Source of the DNA: Gammaproteobacteria bacterium
GTDB taxonomy: Bacteria; Pseudomonadota; Gammaproteobacteria; Eutrophobiales; Eutrophobiaceae
Assembly: GCA_009843675.1 (NCBI GenBank)
Contig: VYCZ01000222.1
Span: forward strand, 1-8,589
Reading direction: 5' to 3'
DNA: 8,589 nucleotides
Shown: positions 1 to 5,935 of the stretch, in pieces
How the letters are laid out: each line of letters opens with the position of its first letter
How positions within the stretch are numbered: position 1 is the stretch's first letter
Notes under the pieces: model-generated
What the model was told of the DNA's origin: nothing
Seen by the model: the letters and a program-made list of their open reading frames with translations, nothing else
The model's database searches: none
Program-made: the position numbers and the translations under genes

Positions 1-1
1 G

Positions 2-175
2 ATCAGAGATCGTTTCGGTATGAGTCCAAACGTCGAAGTCGAGATCACTCCAACTAACGATGGATTACTTATTCGGAAGCTAACCGCTTTGAAGCACCCG
101 GTAGAACGGGTGTACGCTATAATGCAAAATGGCGGTAACACGGATGCTCATATTGATGAAATCCGTGGAAGGTGA
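2..175 (+). CDS. AbrB/MazE/SpoVT-type antitoxin, C-terminal part (5' truncated by window edge)
   Basis: Reading from base 2 gives 57 codons ending at TGA 173-175. The peptide starts IRDRFGMSP and continues with VEVEI, DGLLIRKL, HPVERVYAIM and a final DEIRGR. The first part matches the second half of the swapped-hairpin AbrB/MazE DNA-binding fold (normally '..P..IRDRFG..PG..VE'). The last 30 residues resemble the tail that such antitoxins use to bind a PIN-domain toxin. By family role it would be a DNA-binding antitoxin that represses its own operon. The gene is cut only by the window edge. The oddity is downstream: a GTG overlaps the stop (172-174), as in many antitoxin/toxin pairs, but that frame stops after four codons and no PIN gene follows. 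It may therefore be a solitary antitoxin whose toxin was lost. Confidence 0.72.
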   Translation: MRDRFGMSPNVEVEITPTNDGLLIRKLTALKHPVERVYAIMQNGGNTDAHIDEIRGR

Positions 176-224
176 GCGGCGCCTGAGTTTCTATGCAACT
201 TATTTCCCAGAGTTGAAAGGCTTC

Positions 225-233
225 TGATATGAT
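225..233 (+). promoter_or_regulatory. Candidate extended -10 promoter just upstream of the endonuclease Q gene
   Basis: TG at 225-226, one base, then TATGAT at 228-233 fits the TGnTATAAT extended -10 consensus with one mismatch. No good -35 lies at the usual distance, which extended -10 promoters can tolerate. Transcription would begin about seven bases later, at or next to the ATG at 241. The resulting mRNA would have almost no leader. This is a sequence match only. Confidence 0.35.
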
Positions 234-240
234 TTGATCC

Positions 241-1629
241 ATGCGTTTCTACGCGGATCTCCATATACATTCAAAGTATTCACGCGCCACCAGCAAGGAT
301 TGCGACCTGGAGCACCTGAGTTTCTGGGGGCGTAAAAAAGGCATCACCGTTATCGGCACGGGTGATTTCACCCATCCTGCATGGTTCAGCGAAATAAAGG
401 AAAAACTGGTGCCGGCGGAGCCGGGCCTGTTCCGCCTGCGCGACGATATCGAAAAAGAAGTGACGGAGAAATTGCCGGGAAGTTGTCACGGTATATTCCT
501 CTTCATGCTGTCGGTGGAGATCTCCACCATCTACAAAAAGGGTGAGAAGACGCGCAAAATCCATCACCTGATCTATGCGCCGACCCTGGAACAGGCGGAA
601 TTTATCAACCGGAAGCTGGACCGTATCGGCAACATCAAGTCTGATGGGCGCCCCATCCTGGGCCTGGATTCCCGCCATCTACTGGAGATTGCGCTGGAGG
701 CAGGGGAGGGCTGCTACCTGGTGCCGGCCCATATCTGGACCCCCTGGTTCGCCGTCCTGGGGTCAAAGTCCGGGTTTGATTCCATCGGCGAGTGTTACGG
801 CGACCTGGCGGAGCATATCTTCGCCGTGGAGACAGGCCTGTCGGCCGACCCGGACATGATCCGGCTGGTCTCCGACCTGGATCGTTACCGCCTGGTCTCC
901 AACTCGGACGCGCATTCCCCGGCCAAACTGGGACGGGAGGCTTGCATATTCAATACTGACCTGGATTATTTTTCCATGCGCCGCGCCCTGGAAACGGGTG
1001 ACGGCTACGACGGCAGCGCGGAATTCTTTCCGGAAGAGGGCAAGTACCACCTCGATGGGCATCGTAAGTGCAATATCCGCCTGTCACCGGACCAGAGTCG
1101 CCAACTCGACGGCATCTGTCCCGTGTGCGGCAAGCCGTTGACCCTGGGCGTGATGCATCGTGTACAGGAACTGGCTGATCGCACTGCGGGGGAAGCGCCT
1201 GAGACTACCGACCCCTTTGTCAGCCTGGTTCCCCTGCCGGAAGTAATCGCCGAAACGGAAGGCGTCGGCCCGAACAGCAAGCGGGTGGCAAAAGAATACG
1301 AACAACTGCTGCACAAACTGGGGGCGGAATTGGGGATACTGAACGACATCCCCCTGGAGCAGATCCGGAATCTTTCCAATTCCCCCCTGATCCCCGAGGC
1401 CATCGCGCGTATGCGTAAGGGAGATGTGATCCGAGAAGCCGGTTACGATGGCGAATACGGCAGGATCAAACTGTTCCGTGAGGATGAACTGAAACAAACT
1501 GTCACTATTTCGCCGCCACCATCGCCAGGGAAAGGCTTTATGGAAAATATTCCACCGTTGTCGGATGACTTTTCCGTTGAGGGCGCTGAACTGCCGAATG
1601 ACCTGCCTCGTGCGGTGTTAAAGGACTGA
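241..1629 (+). CDS. endoQ: Endonuclease Q family PHP-domain DNA repair nuclease
   Basis: The 462-residue product matches the EndoQ family. Characterised archaeal and Bacillus members nick DNA 5' of deaminated bases (uracil, hypoxanthine, xanthine) and abasic sites. PHP metal-site motifs are visible in order: DLHIHS (H8, H10), GTGDFTHP (D42, H45), VEIS (E93), HH 108-109, PAHIWTPW (H164), VETG (E197) and SDAHSP (D223, H225). A zinc-binding module follows with H274, C277, C293 and C296 (HRKC...CPVC), then a helical region at about 330-415. Residues after about 420 (PPPSPG onward) are a low-complexity, probably disordered tail making this copy longer than typical members, which I recall at about 400-425 residues. 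The ATG is fixed by an in-frame TGA at 235-237 and by the PHP motif starting at residue 6. No Shine-Dalgarno lies at a useful distance. The gene stands alone between two toxin-antitoxin loci. The family call is strong; substrate range here is inferred. Confidence 0.88.
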   Translation: MRFYADLHIHSKYSRATSKDCDLEHLSFWGRKKGITVIGTGDFTHPAWFSEIKEKLVPAEPGLFRLRDDIEKEVTEKLPGSCHGIFLFMLSVEISTIYKKGEKTRKIHHLIYAPTLEQAEFINRKLDRIGNIKSDGRPILGLDSRHLLEIALEAGEGCYLVPAHIWTPWFAVLGSKSGFDSIGECYGDLAEHIFAVETGLSADPDMIRLVSDLDRYRLVSNSDAHSPAKLGREACIFNTDLDYFSMRRALETGDGYDGSAEFFPEEGKYHLDGHRKCNIRLSPDQSRQLDGICPVCGKPLTLGVMHRVQELADRTAGEAPETTDPFVSLVPLPEVIAETEGVGPNSKRVAKEYEQLLHKLGAELGILNDIPLEQIRNLSNSPLIPEAIARMRKGDVIREAGYDGEYGRIKLFREDELKQTVTISPPPSPGKGFMENIPPLSDDFSVEGAELPNDLPRAVLKD

Positions 1630-1654
1630 AAAACGCTTGTCACGCATTACGTGT

Positions 1655-1683
1655 TTGACCCATTTTCAAATAACACCTATAAT
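1655..1683 (+). promoter_or_regulatory. Sigma70 promoter of the toxin-antitoxin operon
   Basis: TTGACC (1655-1660) and a perfect TATAAT (1678-1683) are separated by exactly 17 bases. Transcription is expected to start near 1690, about 29 bases before the antitoxin ATG. This is the best promoter match in the window. It overlaps the operator candidate at 1683-1699, as expected for an autoregulated antitoxin gene. Confidence 0.8.
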
Positions 1684-1699
1684 GACCAGTAAATAGTCA
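1683..1699 (+). promoter_or_regulatory. Quasi-palindromic operator candidate over the TA transcription start
   Basis: TGACCAGTAAATAGTCA is symmetric at 12 of 16 non-central positions, with perfect TGAC/GTCA ends. It begins on the last base of the -10 box and spans the predicted start site. The nine-base word ATGACCAGT, which covers its left half (1682-1690), recurs at 1719-1727 over the antitoxin start codon. Phd-family antitoxins bind palindromes at such positions, so binding by the encoded antitoxin is a reasonable inference. Confidence 0.45.
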
Positions 1700-1703
1700 G
1701 TTT

Positions 1704-1717
1704 ATATGGAGTCATAT
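1704..1717 (+). promoter_or_regulatory. Short inverted repeat around the antitoxin ribosome binding site
   Basis: ATATG (1704-1708) and CATAT (1713-1717) are perfect inverted repeats around GAGT. They enclose the Shine-Dalgarno GGAG (1708-1711), which sits seven bases before ATG 1719 and decides that start. It could be a second operator half-site or a weak RNA hairpin over the ribosome site. The A/U-rich five-pair stem is weak. Confidence 0.35.
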
Positions 1718-1718
1718 C

Positions 1719-1961
1719 ATGACCAGTGTCCCTCTTACTTACGCGAAGGCCCATTTTTCCGAACTGGCCGCAAAAGCGGCTCAGGGAGAAGAAATTCTGG
1801 TGACCCGGCACGAAAAACCCCTGGTAAAACTGGTGCCTGCCAACCGTGTTTCGCAGGACGGGCTACAGGAATTATTTACCGAAATGGATAGTATCCGTGC
1901 GGGCACTCGACTCGGTCCCGGCCTGTCCATAGATGACTTACGGAAGGAAGGACGGCGTTAG
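1719..1961 (+). CDS. vapB: Phd/YefM-type antitoxin of a type II toxin-antitoxin pair
   Basis: This 80-residue protein has the Phd/YefM N-terminal pattern: short beta strand, helix AKAHFSELAAKAA, then GEEILVTRHEKPLVKLVP (about residues 5-40), the DNA-binding and dimerising part. The last 20 residues (GPGLSIDDLRKEGRR) are the usual flexible segment that wraps the PIN toxin. GGAG at 1708-1711 selects ATG 1719 rather than an ATG at 1706 in another frame. Its stop TAG shares a base with the GTG start of the toxin at 1961, so the two are translationally coupled. It should neutralise the toxin and, with it, repress the promoter at 1655-1683. The family is clear; 'vapB' is used only because the partner is VapC-like. 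Confidence 0.88.
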   Translation: MTSVPLTYAKAHFSELAAKAAQGEEILVTRHEKPLVKLVPANRVSQDGLQELFTEMDSIRAGTRLGPGLSIDDLRKEGRR

Positions 1962-2377
1962 TGGCCTCGCTGGTGCTGGACTGCTCCGTTACAGCGGCCT
2001 GGTTCTTTGAGGATGAATTCAGCAGGTACAGTGAACGTGTCCGCCAGGCCTTGACCTTTGACGGAGCGGTCGCTGTCACTCCGGGGATCTGGCCTGCCGA
2101 AATCACCAATGTACTCTTCCAGTCCGAACGCAGAAAACGTATCAAGCCGGAACAAGTAAACCAGGCTTTGAGCGTACTGGCGCGCCTGCCGATTGAGACC
2201 GACTCGCTGCCTGTCGGCAGCATGAGCCAGGTATTGCGATTATGCCGGGCACACGGGCTGACTGCCTACGACGCTCTTTACCTGGAACTTGCGATACGCC
2301 GGAATATTCCCCTGGCTACACAGGACAAATTATTGACCGCGTCCGCTATCGCCGCCGGGGCAAGGGTGTTCCACTGA
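1961..2377 (+). CDS. vapC: PIN-domain toxin, VapC-like ribonuclease
   Basis: The 138-residue protein fills one PIN domain. The four acidic metal-binding positions are all present: D7 (LVLDCSVTAAW), E47 (IWPAEITNVL), D104 (LTAYDALYLELA) and D122 (LATQDKLL). VapC toxins are Mg/Mn-dependent endoribonucleases that stop translation by cutting tRNA, rRNA or other RNA; the target here cannot be read from sequence. It starts with GTG in the arrangement TAGTG, overlapping the antitoxin stop by one base, and so depends on antitoxin translation. The intact active site suggests a working toxin. The reading frame is complete and no terminator hairpin is evident after it. Confidence 0.9.
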   Translation: MASLVLDCSVTAAWFFEDEFSRYSERVRQALTFDGAVAVTPGIWPAEITNVLFQSERRKRIKPEQVNQALSVLARLPIETDSLPVGSMSQVLRLCRAHGLTAYDALYLELAIRRNIPLATQDKLLTASAIAAGARVFH

Positions 2378-2415
2378 ACCGGGTATTTAGGAAAAGGCGT
2401 TCATATCACAATACT

Positions 2416-2445
2416 TTGACAACAGCGTCTCAAATTAATTACGAT
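2416..2445 (+). promoter_or_regulatory. Candidate promoter for the small DUF1640-like gene
   Basis: A perfect TTGACA (2416-2421) is followed 18 bases later by TACGAT (2440-2445), which matches the -10 consensus at four of six positions. It lies in the 145-base gap between the toxin gene and the small membrane-protein gene. The TTGACA also belongs to a short repeat shared with the start of the downstream gene, so it may be a coding relic instead. Confidence 0.3.
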
Positions 2446-2522
2446 CAGTTTGTCGGTACAGGCCTCATCGCTCATTATCTGGGTAAACAGGACACAAGGC
2501 TGCTATCGAAAAAAATTATTAA

Positions 2523-2756
2523 ATGAATACTGATACATTGACAACCGCGAAGGAATTGGAAGCGAAGGGCATGGAACACACTGCCGCTGAGGCGATAGCT
2601 ACGGCAATTCATAATCACACACAAACTCATTTAGAAAATTTTGTTACCAAGACAGACCTGGCTCTGGCTATCCAGCAACTTACTTTCAAGATGTACAGCA
2701 CCGCCACCGTAGCGGTAGGCATACTGGTAGCGCTGGACCGATTACTCCTAGGCTGA
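2523..2756 (+). CDS. Small DUF1640-like coiled-coil membrane protein
   Basis: The 77-residue protein has the layout of short bacterial DUF1640 (CCDC90-like) proteins. An N-terminal amphipathic helix (TTAKELEAKGMEHTAAEAIA, about residues 7-26) is followed by a helix with VTKTDLALAIQQL (41-53), typically 'LVTKxDL' in the family, and one C-terminal membrane segment at about 58-76. It probably forms an oligomeric coiled coil anchored by its C-terminus in the inner membrane. The function of bacterial members is not established. No clear Shine-Dalgarno precedes ATG 2523 (the sequence before it is A/T-rich), so the start rests on the family-like N-terminus. The coiled-coil part is shorter than I expect for the family. 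It lies 145 bases after the toxin gene and is probably its own unit. Confidence 0.65.
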   Translation: MNTDTLTTAKELEAKGMEHTAAEAIATAIHNHTQTHLENFVTKTDLALAIQQLTFKMYSTATVAVGILVALDRLLLG

Positions 2757-2849
2757 GTGAGGGTCGGAAGCCGGAATTCCCTCCGCAGAAACACCGACAC
2801 TGTTAAGTATGGTCACCAGGATGACGATAGCGAGGCCGCGTGGGCTCAT
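2748..2849 (-). CDS. Possible 33-residue signal-peptide-like microprotein or gene remnant
   Basis: On the minus strand, ATG at 2849-2847 opens 33 codons ending with TAG at 2750-2748. The peptide has a basic start (MSPRG), a hydrophobic core (LAIVILVTILNSVGV) and a signal peptidase-like ending (VSAEG), then ten more residues to the stop. It lacks a convincing ribosome site. It overlaps the last nine bases of the DUF1640-like gene on the other strand. It could be a small membrane peptide, the remaining 5' end of a lost exported-protein gene, or chance. Confidence 0.25.
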   Translation of the reverse strand: MSPRGLAIVILVTILNSVGVSAEGIPASDPHSA

Positions 2850-2901
2850 TGGTTTCAATGCTGCGGCAGTGACTGAACTTCATTCATATCCGATCCCAAA
2901 G

Positions 2902-2928
2902 TATAATCCTCTCAATATCCATGGGAGG
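2902..2928 (+). promoter_or_regulatory. -10 box and strong ribosome site before the MscS/MgtE operon
   Basis: A perfect TATAAT lies at 2902-2907. Only a poor -35 (TTCATT, 2879-2884) sits 17 bases before it. GGAGG at 2924-2928 ends five bases before ATG 2934 and fixes that start. No M-box-type magnesium riboswitch was recognised in the 177-base gap. The predicted leader is only about 20 bases, too short for one if this promoter is used. Confidence 0.45.
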
Positions 2929-2933
2929 GTCTC

Positions 2934-3761
2934 ATGCAGCAACAATATGATAACTGGAAAGAACTGTTAACCAATAGTTTCGACCATTTTATATCCACAT
3001 TAGTGGCATACCTGCCGAACCTGTTCAGCGCTGTGGTGCTACTGGTTGTCGGCTTGCTGGCTGCGGCGCTCATTCGCTCATTGATTGTCCGTCTGGGACA
3101 ATGGATTGAACGGTTTGCACAAAGGGTGGGCATCAGTTCCTACTATTTTCGCGTGCGCTGGCCGATCACCCGTATTATTGCGACGATAATATACTGGCTT
3201 GTCATTTTATTTTTCGTGACTGCCGCGGCGAGGAGCCTTGGCCTGCCAGGCATTGCCGAATGGCTGAACAAGCTCATTGATTATTCACCTTCTATCGTAG
3301 TCGCTGCATTGATCATCTGGGCAGGTTTCGTGCTGGGCGATTTTACCAGGGAAAAACTGGCTGCCAGGTTCAGAGGGTCCCGCATACAGCAGGCAGAACA
3401 ACTGGGAAACGCCGCACGGATACTTGTGATCACCCTGACGATCATCATTGGGTTGGGCCAGCTGGGTATTGAAGTGGGCCTGCTGGCGCAGCTACTGGTC
3501 ATTCTGACCTCCGCGGTAATGCTTGCCCTGGCCCTGGCATTCGGTGTCGGCGCGGGGACGACGGTCGCCAATATGATTGCGCTCAGAAACCTGGGCAGGC
3601 ACTACCAGGCAGGGCAGCGCATCCGTATCGGTGAGGTGGAAGGAGTAATATCTGAATTATCAAAAACTGCGGTGATACTCGATACCGAGGCGGGCCAGGC
3701 CATAATCCCGGCAAAGTTATTCCAGGAGCAGGAATGTATCCTGCTTGATGAGGGAGATTAA
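2934..3761 (+). CDS. MscS-family inner-membrane channel protein, CmpX-like
   Basis: The 275-residue protein has about five hydrophobic segments (about 22-48, 80-99, 117-139, 161-178, 182-205). The last is the glycine/alanine-rich pore-type helix LALALAFGVGAGTTVANM (198-214), as in MscS TM3. A short beta domain follows (222-265: GQRIRIGEVEGVISEL, then TAVILDTEAG and AIIPAKLF) with the MscS pattern 'GD.I.I....G.V..I....T.....G....IPN'. The protein ends there, without the large C-terminal alpha/beta cage of E. coli MscS. Architecture and length agree with the 'conserved TM helix' / CmpX group of Pseudomonas (about 274 residues). A role in membrane tension response or ion release is inferred from the family. 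Its stop directly abuts the next ATG (TAAATG), and two MgtE-family genes follow, so a link to magnesium or osmotic balance is likely. Confidence 0.78.
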   Translation: MQQQYDNWKELLTNSFDHFISTLVAYLPNLFSAVVLLVVGLLAAALIRSLIVRLGQWIERFAQRVGISSYYFRVRWPITRIIATIIYWLVILFFVTAAARSLGLPGIAEWLNKLIDYSPSIVVAALIIWAGFVLGDFTREKLAARFRGSRIQQAEQLGNAARILVITLTIIIGLGQLGIEVGLLAQLLVILTSAVMLALALAFGVGAGTTVANMIALRNLGRHYQAGQRIRIGEVEGVISELSKTAVILDTEAGQAIIPAKLFQEQECILLDEGD

Positions 3762-4586
3762 ATGGTTGCGGATCCTATCGTACAGCGATTTATAGAAAAA
3801 CATGCGGATAACGCGGCGAGGTTGCTGGAATCTGCCGAACCGGATGAAACGCGGGCCTTTATGGCGACATTATCCACGGACCAAGCGGCAAGCATAGTCC
3901 GTCATTTGGGCAGGCACAGCGCCTGTCATTACCTGGCGACGCTGGAGACGGAGCAGGCCGTGGAACTCATCAAGGCCCTGCCCATCCAGTATGCTGCGGC
4001 CCTGGTCAGGGATATGCCGGCGCCGGGAAAAAAAGCGCTGCTTGCCAGCGAAAGTGTCCCTTACCGGATTAAAACAATCCTGCGTCATCCAAAAGGGAGT
4101 GTCGGCGCCGAGATGGACAGCAACCCTGTTACCCTGAACGAAGGCATGACCGTAAAACAGGCCAGGTCATTCCTGAAGAAATACCAGGATCATATATCCA
4201 ACCCCTTGTTTGTAACGGGCAGTGAGCAAAAATTCGTCGGCGTGATTCCCATGAAGGACCTGTTGCTTGCAAACAATGCCGCCGATATCGCGCGGCTGTG
4301 CAAGCCATCCATTCACCGGTTGTCTGCACGGGAGGCGCTGGCATCGGCGGGAAGTTACCCGGTGTGGCAGGAGGTTTCAGCGCTGCCTGTTGTTGACCGG
4401 GCAGGCCGTTTAGCGGGCGTATTGCACCGGGACAGGGTGCGTGAAACCTTGAATGCGGCGCCGGCTCATTCGGCGCTGGCCGGCGACATTACGGACGGCG
4501 TGTTTTCGTTAGGTGAACTGTTCTGGACCACCTGCGCGGATATGCTGTCCGGCTACAATTCCTCCACCCAACCTGAACGACCCTGA
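3762..4586 (+). CDS. Stand-alone MgtE N-domain plus CBS-pair protein without transporter domain
   Basis: The 274-residue soluble protein has the cytosolic half of an MgtE magnesium transporter and nothing else. Residues about 5-105 are helical repeats of the MgtE N superhelical domain (short 'L..L....A..I...L' units). Residues 109-118 (HPKGSVGAEM) match the MgtE linker 'YEPDSAGALM'. Two CBS motifs follow (about 119-175, ending FVGVIPMKDLLL, and 180-232, with ALPVVDRAGRLAGVLHRD). A short amphipathic stretch lies near 246-262 (GVFSLGELFWTTCADML). There is no membrane segment. GGGAG-type ribosome sequence at 3752-3756 supports ATG 3762, which abuts the previous stop. It is read just before a full MgtE. 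It may bind Mg2+ or nucleotides and modulate the transporter by joining its dimeric sensor domain; this is inference. Confidence 0.82.
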   Translation: MVADPIVQRFIEKHADNAARLLESAEPDETRAFMATLSTDQAASIVRHLGRHSACHYLATLETEQAVELIKALPIQYAAALVRDMPAPGKKALLASESVPYRIKTILRHPKGSVGAEMDSNPVTLNEGMTVKQARSFLKKYQDHISNPLFVTGSEQKFVGVIPMKDLLLANNAADIARLCKPSIHRLSAREALASAGSYPVWQEVSALPVVDRAGRLAGVLHRDRVRETLNAAPAHSALAGDITDGVFSLGELFWTTCADMLSGYNSSTQPERP

Positions 4587-4587
4587 A

Positions 4588-5895
4588 ATGACAGGTTCAA
4601 TCGCTGACACCAGCGCCTCCCTGCGCCGGGATTTCTTTCAAAGCTACCCGGCAGAAGCGGTTCATTACATTGAAGAATTGCCGTCAGAGCAGATAGCCGA
4701 AGTGTTACAAAGCCTGCCGCACGCTTTGTCGGTCAGCATCTGGGAAATGCTGTCGCCTGTCATCGGCGCACGCGTGCTGGCAAACCTGGATGACAAGTCG
4801 ATTCAACAGGTGCTTTCCAGGATTGACCCCAACAGGGGGGCGCTGGTTTTATCCTCATTGGCTGATGAGGAACGCAAACGATACCTCGGCCTGCTGAGTC
4901 CTCATGTGATTCAGGATTTCGAACGGGCATTAAGTTATGAACCTGACAGCGCAGGCGCCCTGATGAACACCAGGCTGGTTTACTATACCCGGGACATGAA
5001 GGTGCGGGATGTAGTGAAAAAACTGCGCGTTCACAAGCAGACAGGGTTCAGGGTCTTGTTTATCACGGATGATGAGAACACATTGACCGGCATTGTTGAA
5101 TTGCAGGACCTGGTCCTGGCGCGCAGGGAGAATCGTCTGGGCGATATGATTCTGCCGGCCAAGGCAATAGCCCGGGTAACGACTCTCCGCGAAGAATTGC
5201 TGGATATATTCGAGAAACAACGCTTGACGGAATTGCCCGTAGTGGATACGGACGGACACCTGATCGGAATTATTCAGCACCACATCCTGATCGACGCGGC
5301 CAGGGAAGAAGCCGCCGTCGACATGCAAACAATGGTGGGTGTCAGCAAAGATGAGCGAGCACTGTCGAAAGCATCTTTCGCAATAAAAAAACGCCTGCCG
5401 TGGTTACAGGTGAACCTTGCCACAGCATTCCTGGCAGCGGCCGTAGTCGGCGTATTTGAACACACCATCGCGCAGGTAACGGCCCTGGCCGTATTATTGC
5501 CGGTGGTGGCCGGGCAATCGGGAAATACCGGCGCCCAGGCCCTGGCGGTGACCATGCGCGGCCTGGCCCTGCGGGAAGTCTGGCCGCGTCACTGGCTGCG
5601 GCTGGTATTCAAGGAATTCAACGTGGGTTTATGGAACGGCATTGCGGTGGCGCTGACGACCGCATTGGGTGTGTATGTCTGGAGTCAGTCGTTGGGTCTG
5701 TGCCTGATTATCGGCCTGTCTATGGTTGCTTCCATGATTATCGCATCGGTTTCCGGCGCGCTGATCCCCGTTCTGTTAATCAAGGCGGGCCAGGACCCTG
5801 CCACCTCGTCTTCCATTTTTTTGACGACCGTAACTGACGTTATGGGTTTTTTAAGTTTTCTCGGGATCGCGACTTTGCTGATGGGAATGATTTGA
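4588..5895 (+). CDS. mgtE: MgtE magnesium transporter
   Basis: The 435-residue protein is a full MgtE: N-domain (about 10-115), linker motif YEPDSAGALM (117-126), CBS pair (about 127-235), a long connecting helix (about 237-268), then five membrane segments (about 272-290, 294-310, 345-365, 370-392, 409-433). Family signatures are intact: PVVAGQSGNTGAQ (305-317) and the Mg2+-coordinating region DPATSSSIF...TTVTDVMGF, with D417 at the pore position. MgtE is an Mg2+-selective channel of the inner membrane, gated shut when the cytosolic domain is saturated with Mg2+. I chose ATG 4588, one base after the preceding stop (TGAAATG). An upstream GTG at 4513 would add 25 cysteine/proline-rich residues inside the previous gene with no MgtE homology. 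No clear ribosome site is seen, so translation is probably coupled to the gene before it. Confidence 0.93.
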   Translation: MTGSIADTSASLRRDFFQSYPAEAVHYIEELPSEQIAEVLQSLPHALSVSIWEMLSPVIGARVLANLDDKSIQQVLSRIDPNRGALVLSSLADEERKRYLGLLSPHVIQDFERALSYEPDSAGALMNTRLVYYTRDMKVRDVVKKLRVHKQTGFRVLFITDDENTLTGIVELQDLVLARRENRLGDMILPAKAIARVTTLREELLDIFEKQRLTELPVVDTDGHLIGIIQHHILIDAAREEAAVDMQTMVGVSKDERALSKASFAIKKRLPWLQVNLATAFLAAAVVGVFEHTIAQVTALAVLLPVVAGQSGNTGAQALAVTMRGLALREVWPRHWLRLVFKEFNVGLWNGIAVALTTALGVYVWSQSLGLCLIIGLSMVASMIIASVSGALIPVLLIKAGQDPATSSSIFLTTVTDVMGFLSFLGIATLLMGMI

Positions 5896-5935
5896 ACCAG
5901 TCTCTTATTGATTGCTTAATTACTGAATGATGCCT
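5896..5935. other. Convergent intergenic gap without visible terminator
   Basis: The mgtE gene (+) and the FGase-family gene (-) end tail to tail with 40 bases between their stops. I see no GC-rich inverted repeat followed by a T run on either strand. Transcripts from the two operons may overlap at their 3' ends or stop by Rho. Confidence 0.5.

Noticed and set aside
280..1497. Minus-strand open frames across the endonuclease Q gene
   Set aside because: They lie opposite a gene with clear PHP and zinc motifs, and their translations show no recognisable domain.
1706..1891. 61-codon frame starting at ATG 1706, overlapping the antitoxin gene
   Set aside because: It is in another frame from the Phd-type protein, has no motif, and the GGAG ribosome site is placed for ATG 1719.
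2242..2526. 94-codon frame running from inside the toxin gene to the DUF1640-like start
   Set aside because: The first half is an out-of-frame shadow of the PIN toxin, and the tail has no recognisable motif. Only the short TLTTA repeat in it is noted.
2757..2790. Terminator hairpin after the DUF1640-like gene (GAGGG ... CCCTC around an EcoRI-type palindrome)
   Set aside because: The arms enclose a poorly paired interior and no T run follows on either strand.
2757..2933. M-box (magnesium) riboswitch ahead of the MscS/MgtE operon
   Set aside because: I could not find the conserved M-box pattern, and the likely promoter leaves a leader of only about 20 bases.
4513..4587. GTG start at 4513 for the MgtE transporter
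   Set aside because: It would add 25 residues without family resemblance that lie inside the previous gene. ATG 4588 right after that gene's stop gives a normal MgtE length.
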